Assembly (NCBI RefSeq): GCF_000695795.1
Contig: NZ_JNCA01000011.1
Span: 1 to 64,000 of the forward strand
Direction: 5' to 3'
From: Flavobacterium seoulense
GTDB lineage: Bacteria; Bacteroidota; Bacteroidia; Flavobacteriales; Flavobacteriaceae
DNA: 64,000 bases
The position numbers were made by a program, and so were the translations under genes. The notes beneath the pieces were generated by a model, which did not search any database, had not been told where the DNA came from, and worked only from the letters and a program-made list of their open reading frames with translations. Shown one piece after another: positions 1-8,658 of the stretch; the stretch's first letter is position 1, and each line of letters begins with the position of its first letter.

Positions 1-22
1 ATTTGTGTAATTTGCGGTTAAT
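1..22 (+). repeat. partial copy of a CTTTGCGG-type intergenic repeat
   Basis: The first bases (TTGTGTAATTTGCGGTTAA) resemble the 3' end of the repeat seen more fully at 21984-22027, 27586-27629 and 30072-30114. The copy is cut by the window edge, so its full extent cannot be judged. Confidence 0.35.
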
Positions 23-63
23 TAATTTAGTTTTTTTAAGGAAACAAATCGTTATGAATACAA

Positions 64-92
64 AAAGCACAGTGTTATACTGTGCTTTCTGC
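64..92. terminator. hairpin terminator, probably bidirectional
   Basis: A perfect 10-bp stem, AAAGCACAGT (64-73) with ACTGTGCTTT (79-88), encloses a 5-nt loop and has A/T tracts on both sides. It follows the stop of the minus-strand thioesterase gene (154) and could also serve a plus-strand gene to the left of the window. Confidence 0.7.
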
Positions 93-153
93 GTTTTTAG
101 ATGTTGTTTATAGATTCGGCCGATTTAAAAAGCGGTCGAGTTTATAAGCACAT

Positions 154-705
154 TTATTGTTCAAAATCTACTCTTACTTTGTATTCATTCGATTTTAAAA
201 TATTTTCGATAGATCCAAAAGTAGCGATGGTTTTTTGATATTCTCTTTCTTTTTTTAAGGCAATTTGTCTTATACCATTTTCAAAACGGCTTACTTCTTT
301 AAGTGTAGTCAAAATTAACCCTGGAACCGCTACATTTTTACCTTCTTTATCTTTGGCAACCATTGTAAAATAAGAAGAATTGCAATGTTTGATAACACCT
401 GTTTGAATGTTTTCAGCTTCTACACGAATACCAATAATCATGGAACTATTTCCCACAAAGTTTACACTGGCTTTCATAGTTAGTAATTCGCCTACTTCAA
501 CTGGTTTCAAAAAGTTTACCGTATCTACCGAAGCAGTAACGCAATAATTTCCTGAGAATTTTGAACCACAGGCAAAGGCAATTTGGTCCATCAGGGATAA
601 AATGTAACCACCGTGAATTTTTCCGCTAAAATTAGTATGCGAAGGCAGCATTAATTCGGAAATGGTTATTTTTGAAGAATCTACTGTTTTGTATTCGATA
701 TTCAT
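154..705 (-). CDS. hotdog-fold acyl-CoA thioesterase
   Basis: A 183-aa protein with a single hotdog domain of the YciA/acyl-CoA thioester hydrolase type. H31-G32-G33 and D40 sit on the predicted central helix, followed by the typical 'PVEVGE' strand turn near residue 70. The family hydrolyses acyl-CoA thioesters in the cytoplasm; the substrate cannot be read from sequence. The gene starts 21 bp after the rubredoxin-tailed gene on the same strand, so it is probably read through from the nitrate operon. In many Flavobacteriaceae a similar thioesterase lies near menF/menD, so a role in DHNA-CoA hydrolysis is possible but unproven. Confidence 0.75.
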   Translation of the reverse strand: MNIEYKTVDSSKITISELMLPSHTNFSGKIHGGYILSLMDQIAFACGSKFSGNYCVTASVDTVNFLKPVEVGELLTMKASVNFVGNSSMIIGIRVEAENIQTGVIKHCNSSYFTMVAKDKEGKNVAVPGLILTTLKEVSRFENGIRQIALKKEREYQKTIATFGSIENILKSNEYKVRVDFEQ

Positions 706-726
706 AATTGTGTGTTTTGTGTAGTT

Positions 727-2169
727 TTAAATATCTTGTTTTTCAGCTGCTAAAAGTACAAAATTAGATTTTGGAGATTCGCATAAAGAACAGCAATAAT
801 CAATAGGTAAATCTTTAAATAATACTCCTTTTTCAATTCCTTGTACCGCATCACCGTATTCAGAATTATAGATTGTTAAACATTCTGAGCATTGGTAAAC
901 ATCTTGTTCTTGTTTTTCTTTTTTAGTGGTAGCTGTATTGTTATTATCGGTTGTAGTAACACTTCCTAATTCATCAAAATACTTTTTACTCAGTTCGATT
1001 AAGATACTTGGTAATTCCAGTTTGTCAATATCTTGTGTGTGAATGATATATTCCCTGGTATTTGGGTCAAAATGTTTAGCATACAAAACATTGTAAGTAT
1101 CTCTGATTTTTATAGATTGAAGATCTTTTGGCAATTTGTTTTTTTCGATAACAATCGAAGTGAAATAATGCCCATCACGATTGTAATCAGAAATTCCAAA
1201 AGTGAGTCCGTACGTACTTATATCAAACTGATCTAAGGTTCTTACCAAAAAAGTTTTCAGGTTCAAAGACCATTCGGTAGCCACCGGAAGATGCCAGTTT
1301 AATTCCAGAAGGGAATGACGAACATTGATTCCTTTTTTGCCAAGAAATTTTTCCCAATCTAATTTTCTGTCTTTTGGAATTCCTTTTATAATGAAGGATT
1401 TCCATGGTGTGATACTTATTTTTCCAATTTTACAATCAAAACACAAATCGCACATTTCTTTAAGAAACTCTAAATCATAAAGATTATTTCTCCAATAGAG
1501 TCCAAGCCAATATTGGTCAATTCCCAAACGATTCATTCCTTCGTAATATGGAAATGGATAAAACGGAACATTCAAAGATTTGTCCATCGTTCGGTTATTG
1601 GTATCTAAATTTTCACTTACTAAATTGAAAATCATATCAATTCCCATGGATTCCTGGCTAACAAGACGTTCGATTTCATAATAAATTTTTGAAATATCCC
1701 AGCTGTAAATTAAAACAGGATAGACTTCCATACGGTGCCAGTTAGGCAAACGAATATATAAATACCAATAATCTTCAAGTTCAGAAGCTATAAAATTGAT
1801 ATGTCCTGTAAATAAAGGAACTAATTGCTGTTTTGGGTCGGTAATATTTACTTTTAAAACAGGTTGTTCTTTAAATTGTTCTAAAACATACAAGAATTTA
1901 TTTCCTGTGAGCCAAGGAGTATTTCTAAAAATATCAGTTGCAACATAAGAAGAAACAATGTTGTTTCCGCTTTGTTCATTAGGATAAACAATATGAAATT
2001 TTCCATTATTTTCTGTTTCTGAATATTCAAATCCATTAGGGAAAATAATATCTTGTCTGGAACCAAAAGAAATATTTTTTAGCCCTTGAGCCATACTTAT
2101 ATTTACAATGTTTCGTAATTCGCCTGGCGAAATAACGCCTCCTTTTACTATTAATCGGGTTAATTCCAT
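727..2169 (-). CDS. nitrite/sulfite reductase-like protein with C-terminal rubredoxin domain
   Basis: A 480-aa protein. The N-terminus (about residues 5-50: VKGGVISPGELRNI, then SFGSRQDIIF) resembles the ferredoxin-like half-domain of nitrite/sulfite reductases, and a similar stretch recurs near residues 270-330. I do not see the four-Cys siroheme/[4Fe-4S] motif of true nitrite reductases. The C-terminus is a rubredoxin domain with C427xxC430 and C460xxC463 around a GD...LP core. It lies 76 bp downstream of the nitrate reductase on the same strand, so an electron-transfer role to that enzyme is the likely inference. A true nitrite reductase is not visible in this window. Confidence 0.65.
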   Translation of the reverse strand: MELTRLIVKGGVISPGELRNIVNISMAQGLKNISFGSRQDIIFPNGFEYSETENNGKFHIVYPNEQSGNNIVSSYVATDIFRNTPWLTGNKFLYVLEQFKEQPVLKVNITDPKQQLVPLFTGHINFIASELEDYWYLYIRLPNWHRMEVYPVLIYSWDISKIYYEIERLVSQESMGIDMIFNLVSENLDTNNRTMDKSLNVPFYPFPYYEGMNRLGIDQYWLGLYWRNNLYDLEFLKEMCDLCFDCKIGKISITPWKSFIIKGIPKDRKLDWEKFLGKKGINVRHSLLELNWHLPVATEWSLNLKTFLVRTLDQFDISTYGLTFGISDYNRDGHYFTSIVIEKNKLPKDLQSIKIRDTYNVLYAKHFDPNTREYIIHTQDIDKLELPSILIELSKKYFDELGSVTTTDNNNTATTKKEKQEQDVYQCSECLTIYNSEYGDAVQGIEKGVLFKDLPIDYCCSLCESPKSNFVLLAAEKQDI

Positions 2170-2170
2170 A

Positions 2171-2246
2171 TTCTTATAAGTTTATGGTTTGTAGTTTGTT
2201 GTTTATAGTTACTGAACAATGAACTATAAACTATTAACGACAAACT
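2171..2246. repeat. imperfect inverted repeat between the nitrate genes
   Basis: The spacer holds an imperfect inverted repeat: AGTTTGTTGTTTATAGTT near 2193-2210 against AACTATAAAC...GACAAACT near 2222-2246. It is built of TATAAAC/GTTTATA words often seen in flavobacterial spacers. It could form an mRNA hairpin between the two genes. No promoter motif was recognised here. Confidence 0.4.
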
Positions 2247-5200
2247 TATTTACACTTTGCTAAAATCTCTTTTACTTCGGTTTTACAGCTTCCGCAGCCT
2301 AAACCTGCTCCGGTAGATTTACATAATTCGGTAAAATTAGTAGTTCCGGCTTTGATGGCTTCTTCTATATTTCCGCTTCCTACCTGACTACAAGAGCATA
2401 CTAGTTTGCCTATTACCGGTTTTGCTGCTGCACCGCTTCCTCTTAATAATTGGTTTCGTTTATCAGATAATTCGATTTTGCTTTCAATCAAAGTTTTGAA
2501 TTCGGCAAATTCATTTTTATCTCCCATTAAAATGGCGCCAACTAACAAATCGTCTTTAACAATACATTTTTTGTAATAACGTTTTTTTAAATCGGCAAAA
2601 ACAATTTCTTCGTAGCTGTCATCATTTTCAGGAATGGCAAGTTCGCCAATACTGCAAAGGTTAATATCTTCCAGTTTTAGAATATTCATTAATATAGAGC
2701 CTTTGTAATAACTGCTAATATCACCAGCCAGATAATTGGCCAAAATATCAGCCTGTTCTTCGGCAGCAGAAGTAATTCCGAATAATTTTCCGTTGAATTC
2801 AGCAATTTCTCCTATGGCAAAAATATCAGGATGAGACGATTGTAAATACTGATTTACTTTTACTCCGCGACCACAAGCAATTCCTGATTCTTTGGCAATT
2901 TCTATATTTGGAATAGTTCCAATGGCGTAAACAATGGCATTTGCCGTTAAAATTCGACCACTTTTTAGTGCAATTTCTAATTCGTTAGCATTGTCAGATT
3001 CGAAAACAGTACTTACTTCGTTGTCAAAATAAATTTGGATATCACGAAGCTGAACTTCTTCAGCTAATAATTTACAGGAAATACGATCCAGTTGACGTTC
3101 CATTAATCTCGAAGCTCGTTGAATAATGGTAATTTTTACTTTTTTGTGCTTTAAGGCTGCGGCTAATTCGAGACCTAATAAACCACCACCTACAATTACT
3201 ACGTGTTGGTCTTCGGGAGCTAAATTAGTATTGTCTAAATAATTCTTTAATTGGTCAGCATCTTCTTTTTTACGCATGGTAAAACGACCTGGTAAATGCA
3301 ATTGCGCATTTTCAGGAACAAAAGGACGACTTCCTGTAGCAAGGATTAAGTTGTCAAAAGTATGCGTTTCTCCTCGGCTATCTGTGATAGTTTTTGTTAC
3401 TGTATCGATGTTTTCGATTCCAACAGATGATTTTAAAGTAATATTAAGTTTGCTTAAACTATCATTATCTCTAATTTTTAATAAGCTTTCCCAAGTTAAC
3501 TCTTCGGTAACATATTCAGGTAACAACACACGGTTGTAAAAAGGATTGGCTTCGTTAGAAAATACAACAATTTCATCGGTTGTATTGAGTTCTCTGTAAT
3601 TTTGAATGAATCGGAATGCTGCTGCTCCGGCACCAACAATAGCTATTTTTTGGAACGGTTTTTCATATTTTTTTACAGCAACTGTGGTGAATTTAAAATC
3701 AGGTTCTTTAGAAACAGGATCAACAAGTGTATTGGTTAAATTATTGGTTCTGTTTAAATCGTTATCTAATTGTTTTCCCCAGTGCATTGGTAAAAAAACG
3801 ACGCCTTCTTTAATAGTTTCAGTTACAGTAGCTTTTACACGAACTTCTCCGTTTTTACTGCTCACCACTAAAATATCTCCATTTTCAATTCCGCTTTTAA
3901 AAGCGTCAATAGGATTAATTTCTAAAAAAGGATTAGGAATATGGGATAACAATCGGGAAACTTTTCCTGTTTTAGTCATCGTATGCCATTGATCTCTAAT
4001 GCGGCCGGTGGTAAGAATAAAAGGAAATTTATCAGTAGGTTTCTCCGAAGTATTTTCAATTGATACCGGTAAATTAAAAATAGCTTTTTTCGAAGGTGTG
4101 TAAAACTTTTTGTCTGTAAATAAACGCGGAGTTCCTGCATGACCATAATCAGAAACGGGCCATTGAAAAGTTCCTTCGTGTTTTAATCGATTGTAATTGA
4201 GATAAGAAATATCAATATTAGTATTTTTTGTCATTTGACAATATTCCTTATAAACTTCTTCGGATGTGTCGAAATTAAAACCAGTAAATCCCATTTTTTT
4301 TGCAAATCGGGTTATGATTTCAAAGTCGGGTAGGGCTTCACCAGGAGCATTGATTCCTTTTGGTAAATAAGAAATTCGTCTTTCAGAATTGGTCATGGTT
4401 CCTTCTTTTTCTAACCAACCTGCAGCAGGTAACAATAAATCAGCAAATTTAGCCGTATCAGCATTATGTGAAATTTCCTGAACTACAACAAATTTAGCTT
4501 TTTCTAAGGCCTTTTCTACTTTTCGGGAATCAGGTAAACTTACCATTGGATTAGTACAAATAATCCAAACGGCTTTCATTTTTCCGGATTCTAAAGCTTC
4601 GAACATTTCGGTAGCAGTTAGACCCGGTTTTTCAGAAATAGAATCTACTCCCCAAAAATCAGCTACTTCCTGACGGTGTTCCGAATTATTAAGTTCTCTA
4701 TGAACAGCTAATAAATTAGCCATTCCGCCTACTTCTCTTCCGCCCATAGCGTTAGGCTGTCCAGTTAAAGAAAACGGACCAGAACCAGGTTTTCCTACAT
4801 GTCCTGTCAATAAAGAAATATTGAGTAAAGCGGTATTTTTATCAACTCCTACGGCACTTTGATTCAATCCCATTGCCCACAATGAAAGAAATCCTTTGGC
4901 TTTGCCTATCAAATCAGCGGCTAAATCAATTTCTTTAATAGAAATTCCGCATAATTGCGATGCTTTTTCTAATGAAGTAGATAAAACCAGCTTCATGTAG
5001 GCATCATAGTTTTCGGTATATTGGTTGACAAAATTACTGTCAGCATAGCCTTTTTCGATAATTCTTTTGGCTAAAGCATGATATAAAATAATGTCACTTC
5101 CGGGAAGAATTTGCAAATGTAAATCGGCTGTTAGAGCAGTATCTGTTTTTCGAGGATCAATAACAATTACCTTAACTTGTGGATTTTTTTCACGATGTTG

Positions 5201-5770
5201 TTCTAAACGTCTGAATAGAATAGGGTGACACCAGGCAGGATTTGCTCCTGTAATTAAAAATGTATCAGCCAGTTCAATATCATCATAAGCAATAGGTACT
5301 GCATCTTCTCCAAAGGTTTTTTTGTAACCAGCAACGGCTGAACTCATACAAAGACGAGAGTTTGTATCTATATTATTTGTTTTTAAAAAACCTTTAACTA
5401 GTTTGTTTACCAGATAATATTCTTCAGTAAGACATTGTCCAGAAATATAAAAACCTACACTATCTGGTCCATGTTTTTTTATGATTGACGAAAAAACAGC
5501 TGCTGCACGATCTAAACCATCTTCCCAGCTCACACGCTCCATTGGGTGCGATTTACTCCAGCGCATTTCCGGATAAAGAATTCGATCAGAAATATCGTTA
5601 GCCACATAATGTAGATTCATTCCTTTAGAACAAAGCATTCCTCTGTTTACCGGATGATCTTTATCTCCCTTTACTGTGATTCCATTGCTGGAATCTTTTG
5701 TTACAATGATTCCGCATCCTACACCACAATAAGAACAGGTAGTTTTAATCTCTGAATTTTGCATCATCAT
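2246..5770 (-). CDS. assimilatory nitrate reductase fused to FAD/NAD oxidoreductase and BFD [2Fe-2S] domain
   Basis: A 1174-aa three-part fusion. Residues ~5-690 are a molybdopterin oxidoreductase of the NasA/NarB/NapA type: C12xxC15xxxC19...C47 for [4Fe-4S] and C141 in 'SRLCMSS' as probable Mo ligand. Residues ~705-1010 form an FAD/NAD(P) reductase like the front of NirB (IVGAGAAAF near 710; IVGGGLLGLELAAAL near 860). The last ~55 residues are a BFD-like [2Fe-2S] domain (CxC...CxxC). The fusion suggests a self-contained NAD(P)H-driven cytoplasmic nitrate reductase. Three consecutive ATGs make the exact start uncertain by 6 bp. A long palindrome lies about 60 bp upstream. Confidence 0.85.
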   Translation of the reverse strand: MMMQNSEIKTTCSYCGVGCGIIVTKDSSNGITVKGDKDHPVNRGMLCSKGMNLHYVANDISDRILYPEMRWSKSHPMERVSWEDGLDRAAAVFSSIIKKHGPDSVGFYISGQCLTEEYYLVNKLVKGFLKTNNIDTNSRLCMSSAVAGYKKTFGEDAVPIAYDDIELADTFLITGANPAWCHPILFRRLEQHREKNPQVKVIVIDPRKTDTALTADLHLQILPGSDIILYHALAKRIIEKGYADSNFVNQYTENYDAYMKLVLSTSLEKASQLCGISIKEIDLAADLIGKAKGFLSLWAMGLNQSAVGVDKNTALLNISLLTGHVGKPGSGPFSLTGQPNAMGGREVGGMANLLAVHRELNNSEHRQEVADFWGVDSISEKPGLTATEMFEALESGKMKAVWIICTNPMVSLPDSRKVEKALEKAKFVVVQEISHNADTAKFADLLLPAAGWLEKEGTMTNSERRISYLPKGINAPGEALPDFEIITRFAKKMGFTGFNFDTSEEVYKEYCQMTKNTNIDISYLNYNRLKHEGTFQWPVSDYGHAGTPRLFTDKKFYTPSKKAIFNLPVSIENTSEKPTDKFPFILTTGRIRDQWHTMTKTGKVSRLLSHIPNPFLEINPIDAFKSGIENGDILVVSSKNGEVRVKATVTETIKEGVVFLPMHWGKQLDNDLNRTNNLTNTLVDPVSKEPDFKFTTVAVKKYEKPFQKIAIVGAGAAAFRFIQNYRELNTTDEIVVFSNEANPFYNRVLLPEYVTEELTWESLLKIRDNDSLSKLNITLKSSVGIENIDTVTKTITDSRGETHTFDNLILATGSRPFVPENAQLHLPGRFTMRKKEDADQLKNYLDNTNLAPEDQHVVIVGGGLLGLELAAALKHKKVKITIIQRASRLMERQLDRISCKLLAEEVQLRDIQIYFDNEVSTVFESDNANELEIALKSGRILTANAIVYAIGTIPNIEIAKESGIACGRGVKVNQYLQSSHPDIFAIGEIAEFNGKLFGITSAAEEQADILANYLAGDISSYYKGSILMNILKLEDINLCSIGELAIPENDDSYEEIVFADLKKRYYKKCIVKDDLLVGAILMGDKNEFAEFKTLIESKIELSDKRNQLLRGSGAAAKPVIGKLVCSCSQVGSGNIEEAIKAGTTNFTELCKSTGAGLGCGSCKTEVKEILAKCK

Positions 5771-5830
5771 CTGGTCTTTTTTAATATTGAAATCTATCTA
5801 AACTCTAAAAGTAGTTTTTAAAATGTAAAA

Positions 5831-5849
5831 ATACGTATTTAATACGTAT
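5831..5849. promoter_or_regulatory. 19-bp palindromic operator candidate upstream of nitrate reductase
   Basis: ATACGTATTTAATACGTAT is a perfect palindrome with 9-bp arms around one central base, 61 bp upstream of the nitrate reductase ATG. A third, degenerate half-site (ATACTTAT) follows at 5852-5859. This is the expected place for an operator controlling nitrate assimilation. The binding protein cannot be named. Confidence 0.55.
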
Positions 5850-5957
5850 AAATACTTATTTTTTAAATTAATTTTGCAAGTTTGATAAATAGATAAAAGA
5901 AGTCTAAAATAATGCTTTTTATCTTTTTTTTGGTTCGAAAAATAATTATTAATTCAA

Positions 5958-5983
5958 AAACAGCATTTAGATTACTGCTGTTT
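5958..5983 (-). terminator. terminator-like hairpin after the dihydrouridine synthase gene
   Basis: Stem AAACAGCA (5958-5965) with TGCTGTTT (5976-5983) and a 10-nt loop; on the minus strand it is followed by a T-run. An outer AATAATTA/TAATTATT pairing extends the structure. It lies about 80 nt beyond the stop of the gene ending at 6065. Confidence 0.45.
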
Positions 5984-6064
5984 GTTACTGTAATTATTGG
6001 TGATTTGAGGGGAGTTTTGGAGAATATTTATTTTTTGTAGCAGATATATTCGGTATTAAAGGTT

Positions 6065-7009
6065 TTACCCCTCCTTAATAATTTCGCTTACAGCCTGCTC
6101 ATAATTACGAATACTTTTAGCTTTTTTAATTTTTTTATGTACTTTATGAGGATTCGAAAAAATCACCGAAAAGTATTCCCATAAATGGTGCATTTTTAAT
6201 AAAATATGTGTGGCTCCGGATAAAGATTCATTATAACCAGCGTACAAAGTATCATGAAAAGCACTAAATAACTCCATTTTGTTAGATGGATATTCAGTGC
6301 TATTATTTTTAATCATAGAAGGTAAGAATGGATCAGCAATTAATCCTCGGCCTATCATCCAATGGTCAATAGCAGGAAATCGTTCTTGCATTTTTTGGAA
6401 TTGGGCAACCGAAGTAATATCACCATTGTAATATAATTTCAGTTTTGTAGCATCAACACAGTTTTGAAAACCGTCTAAATTTACTCCGCCATTATATAAT
6501 TGTTTTCCAATGCGGGCGTGAATAGCAATGTTTTTTACAGGGTATTTTTCTATAAGAGGCAGTACATTTAAAATTTCATCAGGTGAGTCATATCCTAAAC
6601 GCATTTTCATTGATACAATAATATTCGATTCCGCGTGTACTCTTTCTAAAATAGCATCAATTTTCTGAGTTTGGCAAATCAAACCTGAACCCATTCCTGA
6701 TTTGGTCACCATTGGATAAGGACACCCTAAGTTCCAATTCAATTCTTTATAACCTAATTCCTGAACATATTTGGAAACAAATAAAAATTCGTCGGCATCA
6801 TTGGTAATAATTTGCGGAATCACTTCTAATTCGGAATTATTTTCAGGTAATAAATCCCGTTGATAAGAAGATTTAACAACTAATTTTCCGTTTAAACGAA
6901 TGTAAGGAGAATAAAAGGTATCAATTCCTCCAAAATATTTGTTTTGGGCATTTCTAAATCGAAAATCAGTAAATCCCTGAAGTGGTGATGAAAGAAGAGT
7001 GTAGCTCAT
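6065..7009 (-). CDS. tRNA-dihydrouridine synthase (DusC-like)
   Basis: A 314-aa FMN-dependent TIM-barrel enzyme that reduces uridines in tRNA. The hallmark start 'SSPLQGFTDFRFR' (FMN-binding loop), the active-site segment 'NWNLGCPYPMV' with the catalytic Cys, 'KMRLGYD' and the late 'MIGRGLIADP' phosphate loop are all present. An upstream in-frame ATG at 7063 would add 18 unlikely residues. I chose 7009 because the family begins there and a good -7 promoter element lies 16 bp upstream. It is a monocistronic gene. Confidence 0.85.
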   Translation of the reverse strand: MSYTLLSSPLQGFTDFRFRNAQNKYFGGIDTFYSPYIRLNGKLVVKSSYQRDLLPENNSELEVIPQIITNDADEFLFVSKYVQELGYKELNWNLGCPYPMVTKSGMGSGLICQTQKIDAILERVHAESNIIVSMKMRLGYDSPDEILNVLPLIEKYPVKNIAIHARIGKQLYNGGVNLDGFQNCVDATKLKLYYNGDITSVAQFQKMQERFPAIDHWMIGRGLIADPFLPSMIKNNSTEYPSNKMELFSAFHDTLYAGYNESLSGATHILLKMHHLWEYFSVIFSNPHKVHKKIKKAKSIRNYEQAVSEIIKEG

Positions 7010-7025
7010 GAAAAAATTAATTGTG

Positions 7026-7059
7026 CAAATATAATGAATGCGAACTACAACTGTGCAAA
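7026..7059 (-). promoter_or_regulatory. flavobacterial promoter for dus gene
   Basis: On the minus strand a -7 element TATATTTG (7026-7033) and a -33 TTTG (7056-7059) are separated by 22 bp. This fits the flavobacterial consensus TTG-N17-23-TAnnTTTG. It also supports the downstream start at 7009, because the longer reading frame would begin upstream of the promoter. Confidence 0.55.
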
Positions 7060-7061
7060 AC

Positions 7062-7092
7062 AAAAAAAGACTTTCTTTCGAAAGCCTTTTTT
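7062..7092 (-). terminator. terminator of the sigma/anti-sigma operon
   Basis: Stem AGACTTTC (68-75) with GAAAGCCT (80-87) of the 7000 block, one mismatch, followed on the minus strand by a run of T. It lies 20 bp after the anti-sigma stop codon. Confidence 0.65.
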
Positions 7093-7112
7093 ATATCTAA
7101 TTTTTAAAATGA

Positions 7113-7898
7113 TTATACTTTTCCTAAAGTATATAATTGTTCCATTGTAGGAGTTAAACTTCCTCCGGCTGGTTCCAGTGTAATTCCAAATGCCTGTGCT
7201 TCTTCAGCATTATTAACAGCAAAAAAGCGTTGGTCATTTTTATCAAAATTATCCAATAATCCAATACTTGTTGGTGTAAGCGGGTTTAACTTTAAAGCCC
7301 AAACCTGATACACCATTCCTTTAGGCGGCTTCGGTAATCCGGCAGCATCAACATATACTTTTTGAGTTGCTTTGTTCCAATATATTTTAGCCGAAGATTC
7401 CGGAGCTACAGTTTGTCCGCCAAGTGCAACAACGGTATTGTTTTCGTCTTTTATAACGGCTAAATTAGTTTCAATTGCTTTTTTAGAAAGTTCTAATTGT
7501 TTGCGTTCCTTTTCAATTTTAGTTTTTTCGGTTGTAACATTCGCTACCTGATTATTACTTTCTTCAAGTTGTGTGTATTGGAAACCAATACCAAATAATA
7601 ATAAAATAGCTGCTGCCCAACCAATAATTGCTGCCCAGTTTTTCTTTGGCTCTAATTCGATTACTTCCGTTTCATTAAAACCTAGTTTTTCTTTTATTTT
7701 AGCGTAATTTTCCGCTGATTGAAAAGGTGCAAAACTAGATGATAATGATACAACTGATTTTTCAATTGCTATAATTTCTTCATTAATTTCAGGGTGTTTT
7801 TTAGCCATTGCAGCAACTTCTTCGCTTTCAGTTTCAGACAGTGCACCATAAACATAAAGTTCTAAAATGCCTGATTCGATGTATTCTCTCATTTCCAT
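7113..7898 (-). CDS. membrane anti-sigma factor, anti-sigma-K (RskA) type
   Basis: A 261-aa protein. The N-terminal ~70 residues form a helical cytoplasmic region (YIESGILELYVYGALSETES) that would hold the sigma factor; no zinc HxxxCxxC motif is seen. One transmembrane helix follows near residues 88-108 (IIGWAAAILLLFGIGF), then a short coiled coil (to ~150), and an RskA-type C-terminal domain (KIYWNKATQKVYV, YQVWALKLNP). It starts 4 bp after the ECF sigma gene and is surely co-transcribed with it. It probably restrains that sigma factor at the inner membrane. Confidence 0.8.
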   Translation of the reverse strand: MEMREYIESGILELYVYGALSETESEEVAAMAKKHPEINEEIIAIEKSVVSLSSSFAPFQSAENYAKIKEKLGFNETEVIELEPKKNWAAIIGWAAAILLLFGIGFQYTQLEESNNQVANVTTEKTKIEKERKQLELSKKAIETNLAVIKDENNTVVALGGQTVAPESSAKIYWNKATQKVYVDAAGLPKPPKGMVYQVWALKLNPLTPTSIGLLDNFDKNDQRFFAVNNAEEAQAFGITLEPAGGSLTPTMEQLYTLGKV

Positions 7899-7902
7899 TG
7901 TA

Positions 7903-8433
7903 CTATACTTTCAAATAGTTTCTTAAATCATTAATACAGTTTCTATTGTGTGTTTTTACGGTTCCTAGCGGAATTTCCATTTCTTCTGCAGCTTCTTGTT
8001 GGGTGTAACCTTTAAAAAACAATAAGTCTATTATTTGGATACATTTAGGTTTTAACCTTTTAATAAATTCCTGAATTCCAATTCCGTCTACTTTATTTAC
8101 CAGTTTATTACTGTCTTCTAATAGATTTACGAAATTATCAGCAGAAAGGTTTTTTTGATCATTGTTAAAGTTTTTAGAACGTAATTTGTCAATAGAAGTA
8201 TTACGGGCAATATTGAGAATCCAGGTGTAAAAACGCCCTTTACTTTCATTGTAACTATCAATGTTTTTCCAGATTTTTACAAATACTTCCTGAAGCACAT
8301 CTTCGGCATCTTCAGTATTTTTAATAAGAACACTAATAACAGAAAACAAACTTTTGGCATACATATCGTAAAGATGCGTAAATGCTTTTTCGTCCTTCCT
8401 GTATATTAAAACTAATAATTCGTCTTGGCTCAT
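7903..8433 (-). CDS. ECF-family RNA polymerase sigma factor
   Basis: A 176-aa protein with sigma70 region 2 at ~10-85 (the DAEDVLQEVFVKIW segment, which opens promoter DNA) and region 4 at ~115-172 with the 'GYTQQEAAEEMEIPLGTVKTH' helix-turn-helix split by a few variable residues. Extracytoplasmic-function sigma factors redirect RNA polymerase after an envelope signal. It is the first gene of a two-gene operon with its anti-sigma factor. A glutathione peroxidase gene lies divergent, so an oxidative or envelope stress link is possible but only inferred. Confidence 0.85.
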   Translation of the reverse strand: MSQDELLVLIYRKDEKAFTHLYDMYAKSLFSVISVLIKNTEDAEDVLQEVFVKIWKNIDSYNESKGRFYTWILNIARNTSIDKLRSKNFNNDQKNLSADNFVNLLEDSNKLVNKVDGIGIQEFIKRLKPKCIQIIDLLFFKGYTQQEAAEEMEIPLGTVKTHNRNCINDLRNYLKV

Positions 8434-8453
8434 AGTTTTTATTTTTTGCTATA

Positions 8454-8461
8454 CAAACTTA
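8454..8461 (-). promoter_or_regulatory. -7 promoter element candidate for the ECF sigma gene
   Basis: The minus strand reads TAAGTTTG 20 bp upstream of the ATG and matches TAnnTTTG. No clear -33 TTG is seen at the normal spacing, so this is weak; the operon might instead use its own ECF sigma. Confidence 0.35.
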
Positions 8462-8658
8462 ACATAAACTTACTTATAAATAGATAGATTTTATTCGATT
8501 GAGATATAAAAACATATATTTTATTCTTTTTTGGGTTCAAATTTTGAAAAAAGAATCTGTTTTCATTGGGATTTATTTAACTCTTATCGAAAAGAAATTA
8601 ATTATCTAAAATAAAGACAGTGAACTGAATTTGATTAATTTTATCAAAAAATAGATAT

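Noticed and set aside
154..705. Assigning the thioesterase as the menaquinone DHNA-CoA thioesterase
   Set aside because: Hotdog motifs do not define the substrate and the gene is read with the nitrate genes, 9 kb from menD on the opposite strand.
3276..3992. Plus-strand open frames of 87 and 128 codons inside the nitrate reductase gene
   Set aside because: They are antisense shadows of conserved FAD-domain and Mo-domain codons, with no motif of their own and no promoter.
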